Counted from the first letter of the stretch, positions 53,818-62,641 are shown. The stretch: DNA of 64,000 nucleotides from G963665925 sp963665925 (GCA_963665925.1 OY762511.1:248001-312000), one strand, 5' to 3'. Notes: a model not told the origin generated them from the sequence alone. Numbers and translations are program-made.

Positions 53818-53949
53818 GGGCAATTTGGCGATTGCTCATGTCGCTAGTCGCGCCATATACGTGTGTACATCATTAGAGCTATTTTTGTGCGAGCACAAAT
53901 AGCTCTAATGATGTACACACGTGCATTGCTTTGTCTTAAACGTAAAAAA
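53818..53949 (-). repeat. Constant-end/variable-palindrome element, copy 2
   Basis: Same plan as 45112-45243: hairpin GGGCAAT-N6-ATTGCTC, constant ATGTCGCTAGTC...CCATATA, a long palindrome of about 30-bp arms (53859-53922) with unrelated sequence, then TGCATTGCTTTGTCTT...CGTAAAAAA. The first hairpin is changed on both sides compared with copy 1, with pairing kept. The element begins at the T-run of the T-box terminator and ends 60 bases before the transporter start, so any read-through message passes through it. Confidence 0.75.
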
Positions 53950-53950
53950 A

Positions 53951-53985
53951 CTCCCGTCCCAGATAATAATTATCTGGGACAAGAG
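53951..53985 (-). terminator. T-box terminator
   Basis: CTCTTGTCCCAGATAAT pairs with ATTATCTGGGACGGGAG, followed by TTTTTTT on the minus strand. It competes with the antiterminator that contains the T-box sequence. Confidence 0.92.
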
Positions 53986-54204
53986 TTGAATCTCCTGCGG
54001 TGCCACCCAATTTGACGTCTTAACGTCCGCTCATCACACACCAACATGTGCTTGTTTGTTAACGGAGTACATTCTCCGTCGCCCCTACTGTAATTTCGGT
54101 TTGCCCTCCTGAGCCCATTCAGAACTTGATCCCATAAGCCTTTCACCAACCGGCTCTTCTCTAATATGCTTTCAATATCCCTACTTCTCTCAGTCATCGG
54201 TTTG
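53951..54204 (-). promoter_or_regulatory. T-box riboswitch (probably glutamine tRNA)
   Basis: Minus strand shows Stem I with AGAGAAGTA, the distal loop CCGGTTGGTGAAAGG, the 3' part TTCTGAATGGGCTC, and the T-box AATTGGGTGGCACCGC. The antiterminator UGGN is UGGC, which demands a tRNA with discriminator G. Aligning the specifier loop gives codon CAA followed by G, that is Gln, whose tRNA has G73; UGG (Trp) is a weaker out-of-register option. It controls the transporter and iron-type dehydrogenase downstream. Confidence 0.9.
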
Positions 54205-54213
54205 TTTTAAGGA

Positions 54214-54242
54214 ATTTTAACATGGTGTGTATAAAAATACAA
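54214..54242 (-). promoter_or_regulatory. Sigma-A promoter of the T-box operon
   Basis: TTGTAT, 17 bases, TAAAAT on the minus strand, just ahead of Stem I. Confidence 0.7.
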
Positions 54243-54272
54243 TGGGTTTTCATATAAATTAACTCAATATGT

Positions 54273-54288
54273 TTATCAAAATTGATAA
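54273..54288. promoter_or_regulatory. Inverted repeat TTATCAA-AA-TTGATAA
   Basis: Perfect seven-base arms with a two-base spacer in the divergent region between the T-box promoter and the crotonase gene. Operator-like; the binding protein is unknown. Confidence 0.35.
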
Positions 54289-54454
54289 CACTGTAAGAAT
54301 CTCACCTTAATCCGATATAGGTATATTATTTCTTCAAATTTTTATTGGACTATTTTCTTACGCAAATAATGCATTTAACAATGCAACGCAAACCTACTAC
54401 GCTTAAGGGGCAGCGAATCTCATCTAAGGAACCCCTAAAAAGAGGAGGAAAACG

Positions 54455-55354
54455 ATGTCCAATGTAAGTAGCATTAGAAAAACAAATGCAGGCTATGTAT
54501 CATGGCCGACATTTGAAGAAATTCAAGCGATGTTCAAAGAACACTTTATCATCGATCGCAGGGAAGATGGTGTTGTGACTGTACGCATGCATTGCATGGG
54601 AGGACCACTGATATGGTCAATGGAAATGCATGATGCCATCGGAAAAATGTGGAGAATGCTTGGAACTGATCGTGAAACAGAAATGATTATTTTCACAGGA
54701 ACAGGTAACATTTGGGTTTCCGACTTTGAAGCTGCAAGTTGGGCCCCTGAAGGAGATGCACCACACGAAACCCGTTACAATCACATGTTTGTCGATGGAC
54801 GCCGTATGATTATCTCAATGATACATGATGTTGAAGTTCCTACTCTAGGCGTACTCAGCGGTTCAGGCGGCCATACGGAACTCGCGCTTATGTGTGATCT
54901 TGCAATTGCCGCAGACGATATCACCATTCTTGACCCACATATGCTACCTGGTATCAACAATGTAGCTGGCGATGGTATTCACAGTTGTTTCTTTGAGTTA
55001 ATGAACGCACGTGATGCCGCCTGGTATCTTATGACTGGCGATAAAATGGAAGCAAATGAGCTAGTCGACCTCGGGCTGGTATCTGAAATCGTCCCTAGAG
55101 AAAAACTCATGGATCGTGCTTATGAAATTGCCGATATGCTCATGGCCCAGAATCGTATTGCACGTCGCCTTACAACACAGCTCATCCGACGGAACTGGAA
55201 AAATAGAATATCAGATGACCTTGACATGGCCTTCGGCACGGAATTGTTTGGCATGTACTGTGCCGATGAGCTGCACTCCGATCTTTTATCTATTGTGAAC
55301 TATCTTGATATGGATGGTAAGGTTGATCCGCCATTCGTAGGAAAGCTCAGATAA
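54455..55354 (+). CDS. 6-oxocamphor hydrolase-like crotonase (beta-diketone hydrolase type)
   Basis: 299-aa crotonase-fold enzyme. It differs from enoyl-CoA hydratase: no CoA-type acid pair, but the segment ILDPHMLPGINNVAGDGIHSCFFELMNARDAAWYLMTG aligns by eye with Rhodococcus 6-oxocamphor hydrolase, including the catalytic His (His162) and Asp (Asp173); His140 (SGSGGHTEL) may be the third residue. Such enzymes cleave C-C bonds of cyclic beta-diketones. AGAGGAGG precedes the ATG. RidA follows 105 bases later, a pair that suggests processing of a small ketone or imine. True substrate unknown. Confidence 0.75.
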   Translation: MSNVSSIRKTNAGYVSWPTFEEIQAMFKEHFIIDRREDGVVTVRMHCMGGPLIWSMEMHDAIGKMWRMLGTDRETEMIIFTGTGNIWVSDFEAASWAPEGDAPHETRYNHMFVDGRRMIISMIHDVEVPTLGVLSGSGGHTELALMCDLAIAADDITILDPHMLPGINNVAGDGIHSCFFELMNARDAAWYLMTGDKMEANELVDLGLVSEIVPREKLMDRAYEIADMLMAQNRIARRLTTQLIRRNWKNRISDDLDMAFGTELFGMYCADELHSDLLSIVNYLDMDGKVDPPFVGKLR

Positions 55355-55459
55355 ATCATATCCTGTTGTTTTCAATTTGAAATCTCTTCAAATAACCTAT
55401 ATATTAGTAAATGGCAATTGTATGCCAATGGTTAGGTTTCAAGTTTTGGGGAGGATACT

Positions 55460-55807
55460 ATGATAAAGCGATATGAAGGTACAGGCAGAATGAGCAGAGT
55501 GGTTGAGCACAAGGATACACTGTATTTATGCGGTCAGACTTGTGGCGATGTGGAAGACATCAAGGGACAAACAGCTGGTATGCTGAAGAAAGTAGAAGAC
55601 CTTCTGAATACATATGGGTCCGATAAGCAGCATATGCTTTCTGCAACCATCTACCTGCGTGATATGAAAGATTTCGCAGCGATGAACGAAGTTTGGGACG
55701 CATGGGTTGAAGATGGATTCGAACCAGCAAGAGCCTGTGTTGAAGCTAGAATTGCACGTGAGCACTTGCTCGTTGAGATTTCTGTGACTGCGGCGAAAAA
55801 AGAATAA
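55460..55807 (+). CDS. RidA-family protein (YjgF/YER057c)
   Basis: 115-aa member of the enamine/imine deaminase family. The segment GFEPARACVEARIA carries the catalytic Arg91 of RidA; NTYGSDKQHMLSATIYLRDMKDFAAMNEVWDAWV is the family core. GGGGAGG lies upstream. In the same direction as the hydrolase gene, followed by a strong terminator. It could hydrolyse reactive imines, or be a non-RidA subgroup, as the sequence is divergent at the N-terminus. Confidence 0.9.
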   Translation: MIKRYEGTGRMSRVVEHKDTLYLCGQTCGDVEDIKGQTAGMLKKVEDLLNTYGSDKQHMLSATIYLRDMKDFAAMNEVWDAWVEDGFEPARACVEARIAREHLLVEISVTAAKKE

Positions 55808-55856
55808 TGATCCAGTAACTAGAAATAACCCATGTGGTCTATCTCTTAAAAACTTT

Positions 55857-55904
55857 AAAAGACCTTTCAAAATAGAAGCTACGCTTCTACTTGAAAGGTC
55901 TTTT
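55857..55904 (+). terminator. Terminator after the RidA gene
   Basis: AAAAGACCTTTCAA / TTGAAAGGTCTTTT stem (14 bp) with inner TAGAAGC / GCTTCTA, then TTTTTTG on the plus strand. Confidence 0.92.
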
Positions 55905-56035
55905 TTGTGCATCTGTTTGGCATGAAGCCGGATTGCCTGCCAGCGTAAAAGCTCATCATTCCAGCCAATGACCTTCCTCAATTGCAGCTAGAAAAATTAT
56001 TATCAAACCTTCACATATAATGTGACTGGAATCAA

Positions 56036-56064
56036 TTGACAAAGATTCCACTTGGCCCTACAAT
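56036..56064 (+). promoter_or_regulatory. Sigma-A promoter of the APC permease gene
   Basis: TTGACA, 17 bases, TACAAT on the plus strand. An inverted repeat TTGTTAA-N4-TTAACAA (56075-56092) lies just downstream and could bind a repressor. Confidence 0.75.
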
Positions 56065-56141
56065 GTCTTTGTAGTTGTTAAATAATTAACAATATGACTG
56101 AAGAGTCTGAAAATTCTTCTGTTGCGAACGGAGGCAAATGC

Positions 56142-57500
56142 ATGGAAAACGCATCAAAAATTGCTGTACAAAGTGAACAAAGCTCTGCAAAACTAGCAAA
56201 AAGCATTGGACTTATGGATGCCATGTTTATCGTTGTGGGCATGGTTATTGGCTCTGGAATTTTCTTTAAGACATCCACGGTTTTAAGAAGTGCCGGAAAT
56301 CCCTTCTGGGGAATCATGGCCTGGTTGGCGGGTGGTGCCGTGGCAATGGCCTCTGCACTGACCATTAGTGAAATAGCGACAGCTATTCCAAGAACAGGCG
56401 GCGTCTTTGCCTATTTGAAAGAGCTCTATGACGAAAGGCTTGCCTTTCTTTACGGATGGGTTCAGTCTCTCATTTACGTGCCAGGCTCACTTGCAGCACT
56501 ATCTGTTGTATTTGTTACTCAGGCCACATTCTTCATCCCGCTTGATATAGGCGGCCAGCGCCTTCTTGCCATGGGGATGATTCTGTTTCTTGTCATCATC
56601 AATGTCATCTCAACCCGCCTTGGCAGCAAGGTCCAAATGATTGCGACGATTGGAAAGCTCATCCCAATTGTCATTATCATGCTCTTCGGTCTCATGAGTG
56701 GCTCTTCAGGCGGTGTACGCGCAGTAACTACACCTGTACAAAGTGTGACCGGACTCGCCGGTTTTGGCGCTGCCATGCTTGGAACCCTATGGGCCTATGA
56801 CGGATGGGTTGGCGTGACAAACATAGCTGGAGAATTGAAAAGACCTGGAAGGGATTTGCCAAAGGCGATCATCATTGGCCTTTCAGCCATCATCCTGATC
56901 TATGTTCTCTTTAACACGGCTCTTATAAATGTGATTCCTGCAGATGTGCTTTCTGACTCTGCTACACCGGCTTCTGACGTATCCATTGCCCTATTTGGCC
57001 CTTCGGGTGCAGCACTGATTTCCGGTGGCATCATGATTTCAATATTTGGGGCTATGAACGGCTACCTGATGACGGGCGTTCGTATTCCTTTTGCAATGGG
57101 ACAGAGCGGACTCTTCCCTTATGCAGACAAAATCAGCAAGTTGAGTGATAAAGGGGCAACGCCAGTCAACGCCCTCATATTTGAAGGCCTCCTTGCCTGC
57201 CTCTATGTTCTGTCAGGCTCATTCGACCTGCTGACAAACCTGGCCATGTTCGTTGTCTGGATATTCTTCATTATTACGGTTGCAGGCATATTCAAGCTTA
57301 GGACATCCATGAAAGACCTTGAAAGATCCTACCGTGTGCCGCTCTATCCAGTGGTGCCCCTGATTGGCATACTCGGCGGCCTCTATATTGTCATCAGCAC
57401 AGTCCTCACAGACGCGCCTACGGCGGGCTTTGGCATTGCTGTCACACTGACGGGCATACCGGTTTACGCGGGGCTTATGAGGAAGAAAGGCACTAAATAA
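56142..57500 (+). CDS. APC-family amino acid permease
   Basis: 452 aa with 12 helices. Helix 1 holds the APC motif MDAMFIVVGMVIGSGIFFKTSTVLRSAGNP (GSGIF), followed by ISEIATAIPRTGGVFAYLKELY; this is the SteT/LAT-like branch that exchanges neutral amino acids. The start is the ATG at 56142 with GGAGG seven bases before; an earlier ATG at 56094 lacks one. Own promoter and terminator, downstream of RidA. Substrate unknown. Confidence 0.9.
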   Translation: MENASKIAVQSEQSSAKLAKSIGLMDAMFIVVGMVIGSGIFFKTSTVLRSAGNPFWGIMAWLAGGAVAMASALTISEIATAIPRTGGVFAYLKELYDERLAFLYGWVQSLIYVPGSLAALSVVFVTQATFFIPLDIGGQRLLAMGMILFLVIINVISTRLGSKVQMIATIGKLIPIVIIMLFGLMSGSSGGVRAVTTPVQSVTGLAGFGAAMLGTLWAYDGWVGVTNIAGELKRPGRDLPKAIIIGLSAIILIYVLFNTALINVIPADVLSDSATPASDVSIALFGPSGAALISGGIMISIFGAMNGYLMTGVRIPFAMGQSGLFPYADKISKLSDKGATPVNALIFEGLLACLYVLSGSFDLLTNLAMFVVWIFFIITVAGIFKLRTSMKDLERSYRVPLYPVVPLIGILGGLYIVISTVLTDAPTAGFGIAVTLTGIPVYAGLMRKKGTK

Positions 57501-57515
57501 TTTTCAAACTGAACA

Positions 57516-57555
57516 GAACCCCGCAAGCTTTTTATCCATTTAGCTTTCGGGGTTC
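57516..57555 (+). terminator. Terminator of the APC permease gene
   Basis: GAACCCCG-AAGCT / AGCTT-CGGGGTTC stem followed by TTGTTTTC on the plus strand. Confidence 0.88.
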
Positions 57556-57612
57556 TTGTTTTCTTCGTAACCAGTCTTCACTTTCAAGTACACCATTTAG
57601 AATAACTCTAAA

Positions 57613-58218
57613 TCAAATTGCCAACATACTTGACCAGATCAGTCTATAGCGGCTTATGATCTTGTCACATAAGGTTTCAAAGTCAATTTCTTCTATGGTG
57701 AACTCTACAAAATAGGTCATCATGACCGCATAGAGTATTTCTGTCACAGCATCCAAATCAACATCCTGCTTAATCATTTCCGCTTCCTCTAAGGCCCTTA
57801 AGATTTGTACGACCCCATCCATCAATTGCTTATCAAAATCAAAAAGACTCTTTTGTATTTTTTCACTTGATTGCTTGAGCAAGATAGCAAAAATCTCTCG
57901 CATCCATTCCTTATTAAGCATTTCAAACTTAGCTAGCATGGCGCTTAAATGCTCAAAGAAAATCATTTCAGCTGAATGATTTGGCTTGATTGTCACAGCA
58001 CCCAATGTTAATTCATCTTCAAATGTATTTTGAAATATTGCAATCAATATGTCACTCTTAGAACCAAAATAATTGTAGATGGTACCTTCGCCAACCTCGG
58101 CTTCGCGGGCTATTCTGGCCGTTGTCGCTTTGCTGTAGCCATCCTTTACGAATATAGATTCTGCCGCCTTCAAAATTCTAGCCTTGGCTTCACGTTTTTT
58201 CTTTTCTCTCAGCCCCAT
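57613..58218 (-). CDS. TetR-family repressor of the efflux operon
   Basis: About 201 aa. N-terminal helix-turn-helix AKARILKAAESIFVKDGYSKATTARIAREAEVGEGTIYNYFGSKSDIL, variable helical ligand domain after it. Third gene of the RND operon (membrane-fusion protein, pump, regulator), 130 bases after the pump. The operon promoter carries three TGAG-N4-CTCA sites, a good fit to its target. Of several possible starts I favour 58218 (AAAGGA upstream); 58245 and 58266 remain possible. Confidence 0.88.
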   Translation of the reverse strand: MGLREKKKREAKARILKAAESIFVKDGYSKATTARIAREAEVGEGTIYNYFGSKSDILIAIFQNTFEDELTLGAVTIKPNHSAEMIFFEHLSAMLAKFEMLNKEWMREIFAILLKQSSEKIQKSLFDFDKQLMDGVVQILRALEEAEMIKQDVDLDAVTEILYAVMMTYFVEFTIEEIDFETLCDKIISRYRLIWSSMLAI

Positions 58219-58347
58219 CTGAACATCTATCCTTTCTAAACCCATATACCTTGTACCTAAATACAATTTTACCGAAATCCTCTTAAAACCGCCATGCCAT
58301 AAGCCGATTCTTCAAAAAATTTTATTCGCGTCAAGGAACTGTCTTTT

Positions 58348-61300
58348 CTAAGAGGTCTGCTCCCCGCTTTTCATGAACTTGGCTGCAAGATTGATTTCTT
58401 CCAAGTTTGACAAACCTTTAAGAGTCATATTGTACACCATAGGAACAAGCACCAGCGTCAATAGCGTAGAAATCAACAATCCTGACATCAGGGCAATTGC
58501 CATGGGCATAAACATGGCGCTTTTTGAAAGAATCATGGGTACCAATCCCATAACAGTTGTAACAGTACTTAAGAGGATGGGTCTTAGGCGTTTGGATACT
58601 GCTTCAATGCAGGCTTGATCAACAGGCCGTTCAGCTGAAAGCTCCTGATCGATATAGTCAATTAGAACGATGGCATTATTAACCACAATCCCAAACAGAC
58701 TGACAATCCCCAATAGGGCTGTAAAAGACAGGGGTTGACCAAAGGCGAACAGCCCCATCATAGAGCCCAAGGCTGAAAGTGGAATGGTGAGAAAAATCAC
58801 CCATGGTGTCACAAAGGAATAGAACTGTACCATCAGAATGACAAATATTGCTGCAATAGCAAAGACTGTCAGTACCCCCACTGCACCAAACTCACGTTCA
58901 ATCGCCTGTTCCTCACCGTCAAATGAAAAACGAATATCAGGATATGCTGCCTTTAAACCTGCCATCTTCTGATTCAAGGTCTGCTGAACTTCGACAGAGT
59001 TGTATCCTGGTTGGACAAAGGCAGTCACCATGACTTCACGGTTTCTCTTATATCGATTTATAGTGGCCATTTTCGGTTTAAGTCTCACCTCAGCTATATC
59101 TTTCAAAAGCACTTTTTTGTTGGTTATTGAAGACTTGATCATCAGGTTTTCAAGGGCGGTCTTCGTTTCTATCTTGCTCTTGACCATAATATTATGGTCC
59201 TCATTGTCTTGTCTAAAAACAGAGGATTGACGACCACCGAGAGCTATGCTGACTTCATTCTGCACATCGAATTTAGAAAGACCAAAAGCACTGGCTTTAT
59301 CAACATCTACATCGACATAATACTCGTAAATGTAATTTTGATAATTGTCACCGACATTATAGACCCCGTTCATGTCCTTCAGCAAGGCCTGTACCGATTC
59401 AGACACCTGTCCAAGTTCCAAGAGTTTGTCTCCAGACAGTCTCAAAGCCACAGGCGCAGCGACTGGCTCGCCATCTTCACATTCCATAACTGTGACTTTC
59501 CCCCCTGAAATTCTACGGTCAATGAGTCCCTGAAGATAGCTCACATATTCCGTATTGCTGTCATATGCCTTGTCGCCTCTCCCAAGGTCCAGCTTAACCA
59601 GTATTTGCGCAAAATCCTTTGACGGGTTGGTCAGAGGGACAGCATAAAAGAATCGTGGAATGCCATTGCCTATGGACGCTGTGTAATTGAGTACTTCAGG
59701 TTCCCCAGAGAGAATTTCACCGACTCGATCCACCAGGGATTCTGTATAGTCCAAATCAGCATCAACATCACTATTGACGTTGATATAAATCATATCCAGA
59801 TTAGCCTTAGGAAAGAACTGCAAGCCAATATACTTGGAAATATGACCGGTCCCGACAATGACGATTACCACAAGACCTGCTACGACTAGTTTGTGCTTCA
59901 GGCTAAAGCTCAGCAAGTTATTGAAGAAAGTCTGTACCATTCGACCGTGCTTCTTCTGTTTGCTCTTCTTAAAGAAAAGATAGGCCATGGTCGGCGTTAC
60001 CAATATCGCAACAGCATATGATGACAAGAGAGCAATAGTGACTATGGCTGGGATACTGAATATGAACTGACCCGTTACAGAGTTGAGGAGCATGAGGGGC
60101 ATAAATACAGCCACAGTTGTCAGGGTAGAGGTTAGAATCGGAATCGCAACCTCTCGCACACCTTCAACACAAGCTGGAAGCTTATCGTCGCCTTCATCCA
60201 GCTTCACCTGTATGGCATCACTGACAACAATGGCATTATCGACGAGCATGCCCAGGGCAATGATCAAACCAGCAATTGACATCATGTGAACTTCTATGCC
60301 AAAAATCCGCATAATAGAAAAAGTCAGCAATATTGACAGGGGAATTGCAGTTGACACGACCAGGGCATTTTTAAGGCCCATCCCAACAAAGACAACAATG
60401 ATTACCAGTACAATTCCCTGGATTAAGTTTCCGACGAAGTCATCTACAGCTGTTCCGACAACCTCGGGCTGATAGGAAACTTTGTTGAACTTGACATCTG
60501 CCGGTAACAAGCTCTTAATCTCTTCTATTTTTTCTTCTACCGATTTACCGACAATGATGATATTTTCATTCTTTTTGAAGTAACCCGCCAAAAGCACTGC
60601 AGGCTCGCCATTATCCTTAATCTTTTGTGCGGAGTTCTCAAGCTCAAAGTAAATGTCTGCCACATCCTTTAAGCGCACCATTGAACCATCCTTTGCCGAC
60701 ACATCGATGATGATATTCTCCACATCGATGATGATATTCTCCACATCGCTGACTTCTGTAAATGTCCCCTTCGTTTTGACATTGATTTTTGTCTCGCCGT
60801 CGTTAATCTTACCAGAAGGAATTTCCAAGTTTTGTGCCTGAATGATTTGTACGATATCCATATAGGAGAATCGATAGTAGTTGAGTCTTTCATGGTCCAC
60901 CTCGATAACCAAATCCGACTTTAAATCACCAATGGTCTTGAACATAGATATGCCCTCAACCTCAGTCATTTGCTTCTCAATCATTTCCGCATAGTCTGCC
61001 AAGTCTTCATAACTATAGCCTTGACCGGACAAACTGATGAGAATCCCAGCTGTTTCAGCCAACTTAGTATCAATTTCTATCGGCAGACATTCGGTTGGCA
61101 GTTCTCCCTGTATACGTTGCATGCGCCTCCTGAGATCTGCAAAAACCTCGTCTTCGTCGACATCCACTTTCAAAGCCAACAGCATCACCGAAACACTGTC
61201 CATGGAGATTGTTTGCATAAAGTCATAGCCCTCAAGCTCATAAGCTTCATCTTCCAGCTTTTTTGTGACCAGGCGTTCAACTTCTTCAGGCGCAGCACCT

Positions 61301-61458
61301 GGATATATGACTGTAATCTGGGCATAGGGCATGCTCACCTGAGGTGAATCATATTTTGGTATATTGTTGTAATTAAATATCCCCAATGCCGCCAAGACAA
61401 CCATCATAACAAGTGTAATCTTGCGATATTTTATTGCACCTTCTACTAATGTTTTCAT
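58348..61458 (-). CDS. RND-family efflux pump (AcrB/MMPL type)
   Basis: 1036 aa. Twelve helices and two large porter domains, as in AcrB/SwrC. Opening VMMVVLAALGIFNYNNIPKYDSPQVSMPYAQITVIYPGAAPEEVERLVTKKLE; TM4 proton relay region IIALGMLVDNAIVVSDA with Asp; second half VVNNAIVLIDYIDQEL. In Gram-positives SwrC-like pumps export drugs, bile acids or surfactants. It follows the adaptor gene by 16 bases. A seven-codon tandem duplication (60701-60742) is visible. No outer-membrane factor gene, as expected for a Gram-positive. Confidence 0.93.
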   Translation of the reverse strand: MKTLVEGAIKYRKITLVMMVVLAALGIFNYNNIPKYDSPQVSMPYAQITVIYPGAAPEEVERLVTKKLEDEAYELEGYDFMQTISMDSVSVMLLALKVDVDEDEVFADLRRRMQRIQGELPTECLPIEIDTKLAETAGILISLSGQGYSYEDLADYAEMIEKQMTEVEGISMFKTIGDLKSDLVIEVDHERLNYYRFSYMDIVQIIQAQNLEIPSGKINDGETKINVKTKGTFTEVSDVENIIIDVENIIIDVSAKDGSMVRLKDVADIYFELENSAQKIKDNGEPAVLLAGYFKKNENIIIVGKSVEEKIEEIKSLLPADVKFNKVSYQPEVVGTAVDDFVGNLIQGIVLVIIVVFVGMGLKNALVVSTAIPLSILLTFSIMRIFGIEVHMMSIAGLIIALGMLVDNAIVVSDAIQVKLDEGDDKLPACVEGVREVAIPILTSTLTTVAVFMPLMLLNSVTGQFIFSIPAIVTIALLSSYAVAILVTPTMAYLFFKKSKQKKHGRMVQTFFNNLLSFSLKHKLVVAGLVVIVIVGTGHISKYIGLQFFPKANLDMIYINVNSDVDADLDYTESLVDRVGEILSGEPEVLNYTASIGNGIPRFFYAVPLTNPSKDFAQILVKLDLGRGDKAYDSNTEYVSYLQGLIDRRISGGKVTVMECEDGEPVAAPVALRLSGDKLLELGQVSESVQALLKDMNGVYNVGDNYQNYIYEYYVDVDVDKASAFGLSKFDVQNEVSIALGGRQSSVFRQDNEDHNIMVKSKIETKTALENLMIKSSITNKKVLLKDIAEVRLKPKMATINRYKRNREVMVTAFVQPGYNSVEVQQTLNQKMAGLKAAYPDIRFSFDGEEQAIEREFGAVGVLTVFAIAAIFVILMVQFYSFVTPWVIFLTIPLSALGSMMGLFAFGQPLSFTALLGIVSLFGIVVNNAIVLIDYIDQELSAERPVDQACIEAVSKRLRPILLSTVTTVMGLVPMILSKSAMFMPMAIALMSGLLISTLLTLVLVPMVYNMTLKGLSNLEEINLAAKFMKSGEQTS
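60701..60742 (-). repeat. 21-bp perfect tandem duplication inside the RND gene
   Basis: The 21-base unit 60701-60721 is repeated exactly at 60722-60742, giving VENIIID twice in the porter domain. The frame is kept. It looks like recent slippage. Confidence 0.9.
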
Positions 61459-61474
61459 TCTTCTTCACCTCTGA

Positions 61475-62581
61475 CTATTGCATCACAACAGTGACGGACT
61501 CACCTGGTTTTACACGCTTCATCCCTCTTACAATCAACTGATCACCCGATACCAGTCCTTGGACATAAACATATTTCTCATCAACTTCTTCAAGCCTGAC
61601 GACTTTTTTAACAACAATGCCGTCCACAACCGTATAGACAAAATCTTCTTCACCTGAAAAAAGGGTGTTAATTGGGATCTTAATGCCTTGAGTTTGTCCC
61701 AATAAAAAATCCACTTTTCCAATCGCACCCAGCTGGGTATCCTCCGTATGCAACAAGACTTCCACCGGATAAGTTCTTGTTTCCTGATTTGGTACCTGAC
61801 CAATGTTTGTGATTTGCCCAGATATGCTCCCGTGATTCAAGATCACCTGAACCTCAGTCTCGAGGCTGATTTTTGAGATGTCTTTCTGCGAAACACCAAC
61901 ATGCATCACATAGGTGTTTCCACGGACTACTACAATCGGATAACCTGCTGCAATATTCTCGCCTTCTTTGTAAAGGACTTCAACGACATGCCCCTCAATA
62001 TCAGCCCTTATCTTTGTGTCAGATAGCACATTGGACTTGTAAGACCAATTGGCCTGAGCTTTGTTTACCAACTCCTCAGCACTCTGATAATCAGATTGCA
62101 GCGTCTGATTTTCCATGACCATCAAGTCATATTGCTGTTCAGCCAAAGCGCCACTCTCATAGAGTGTTCTCATGCGGTCCAGGTTTTCATTCGAGTAATC
62201 CAAGGCACTTTTGACCTTTCTCAACTGTGCTGTACTGGCATCCACATCGGCTTGTGCAGCAACCAGTTCCAATTGGTGGTCCTTCTGCTCCATCGTGATC
62301 AATACTTGACCTTTTTGTATTGTATCTCCTTTCTTAATATGGACCTGGTCTACCTTTCCATTGTATTTGGAGCTGATCTGTTTATACTTTTCCGGCTCTA
62401 CAACACCTATATAATCAAGTGCCTCCCGATTAACGGTCACTTCTACTTTCTCTACTTGTACAGGTTTTCCGACCCTTTCCGTTTGCTGAAGTGCTTCCCC
62501 GCTGAAATTGCCATAATACATAATTGTGCCTGACAGGGCAAGCAACGCTGCCGCCACAAGTATTCCTCTTCTTTTCATCAC
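61475..62581 (-). CDS. RND efflux membrane-fusion (adaptor) protein
   Basis: 368 aa. N-terminal membrane anchor (GILVAAALLALSGTIMYYGNF), lipoyl-like motif VEPEKYKQISSKYNGKVDQVHIKKGDTIQKGQVLITME, coiled-coil hairpin (about 90-175, LVAAQADVDASTAQLRKVKSALDYSNENLDRMRTLYESGAL), second lipoyl half IRADIEGHVVEVLYKEGENIAAGYPI, and C-terminal beta-barrel. It links the RND pump to the cell exterior. First gene of the operon, behind the operator-bearing promoter. Confidence 0.93.
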   Translation of the reverse strand: MMKRRGILVAAALLALSGTIMYYGNFSGEALQQTERVGKPVQVEKVEVTVNREALDYIGVVEPEKYKQISSKYNGKVDQVHIKKGDTIQKGQVLITMEQKDHQLELVAAQADVDASTAQLRKVKSALDYSNENLDRMRTLYESGALAEQQYDLMVMENQTLQSDYQSAEELVNKAQANWSYKSNVLSDTKIRADIEGHVVEVLYKEGENIAAGYPIVVVRGNTYVMHVGVSQKDISKISLETEVQVILNHGSISGQITNIGQVPNQETRTYPVEVLLHTEDTQLGAIGKVDFLLGQTQGIKIPINTLFSGEEDFVYTVVDGIVVKKVVRLEEVDEKYVYVQGLVSGDQLIVRGMKRVKPGESVTVVMQ

Positions 62582-62625
62582 AAGACCTCCTCAATTCCAT
62601 TTTTCATTTTGAAAAACTATAATAA

Positions 62626-62637
62626 TGAGTATACTCA
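62626..62637. promoter_or_regulatory. TetR operator site 1 (TGAGTATACTCA)
   Basis: A perfect palindrome downstream of the -10 of the efflux promoter. One of three TGAG-N4-CTCA sites. Confidence 0.75.
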
Positions 62638-62641
62638 TATT

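Noticed and set aside
53970..54197. 75-codon frame on the minus strand
   Set aside because: It lies wholly inside the T-box leader RNA, which explains the sequence fully.
54000..54204. UGG (Trp) as T-box specifier
   Set aside because: UGG in GAATGGGCTC belongs to the conserved lower-stem K-turn-like region. The position aligned to known specifiers reads CAA. Trp is kept only as a weaker option because its tRNA also has G73.
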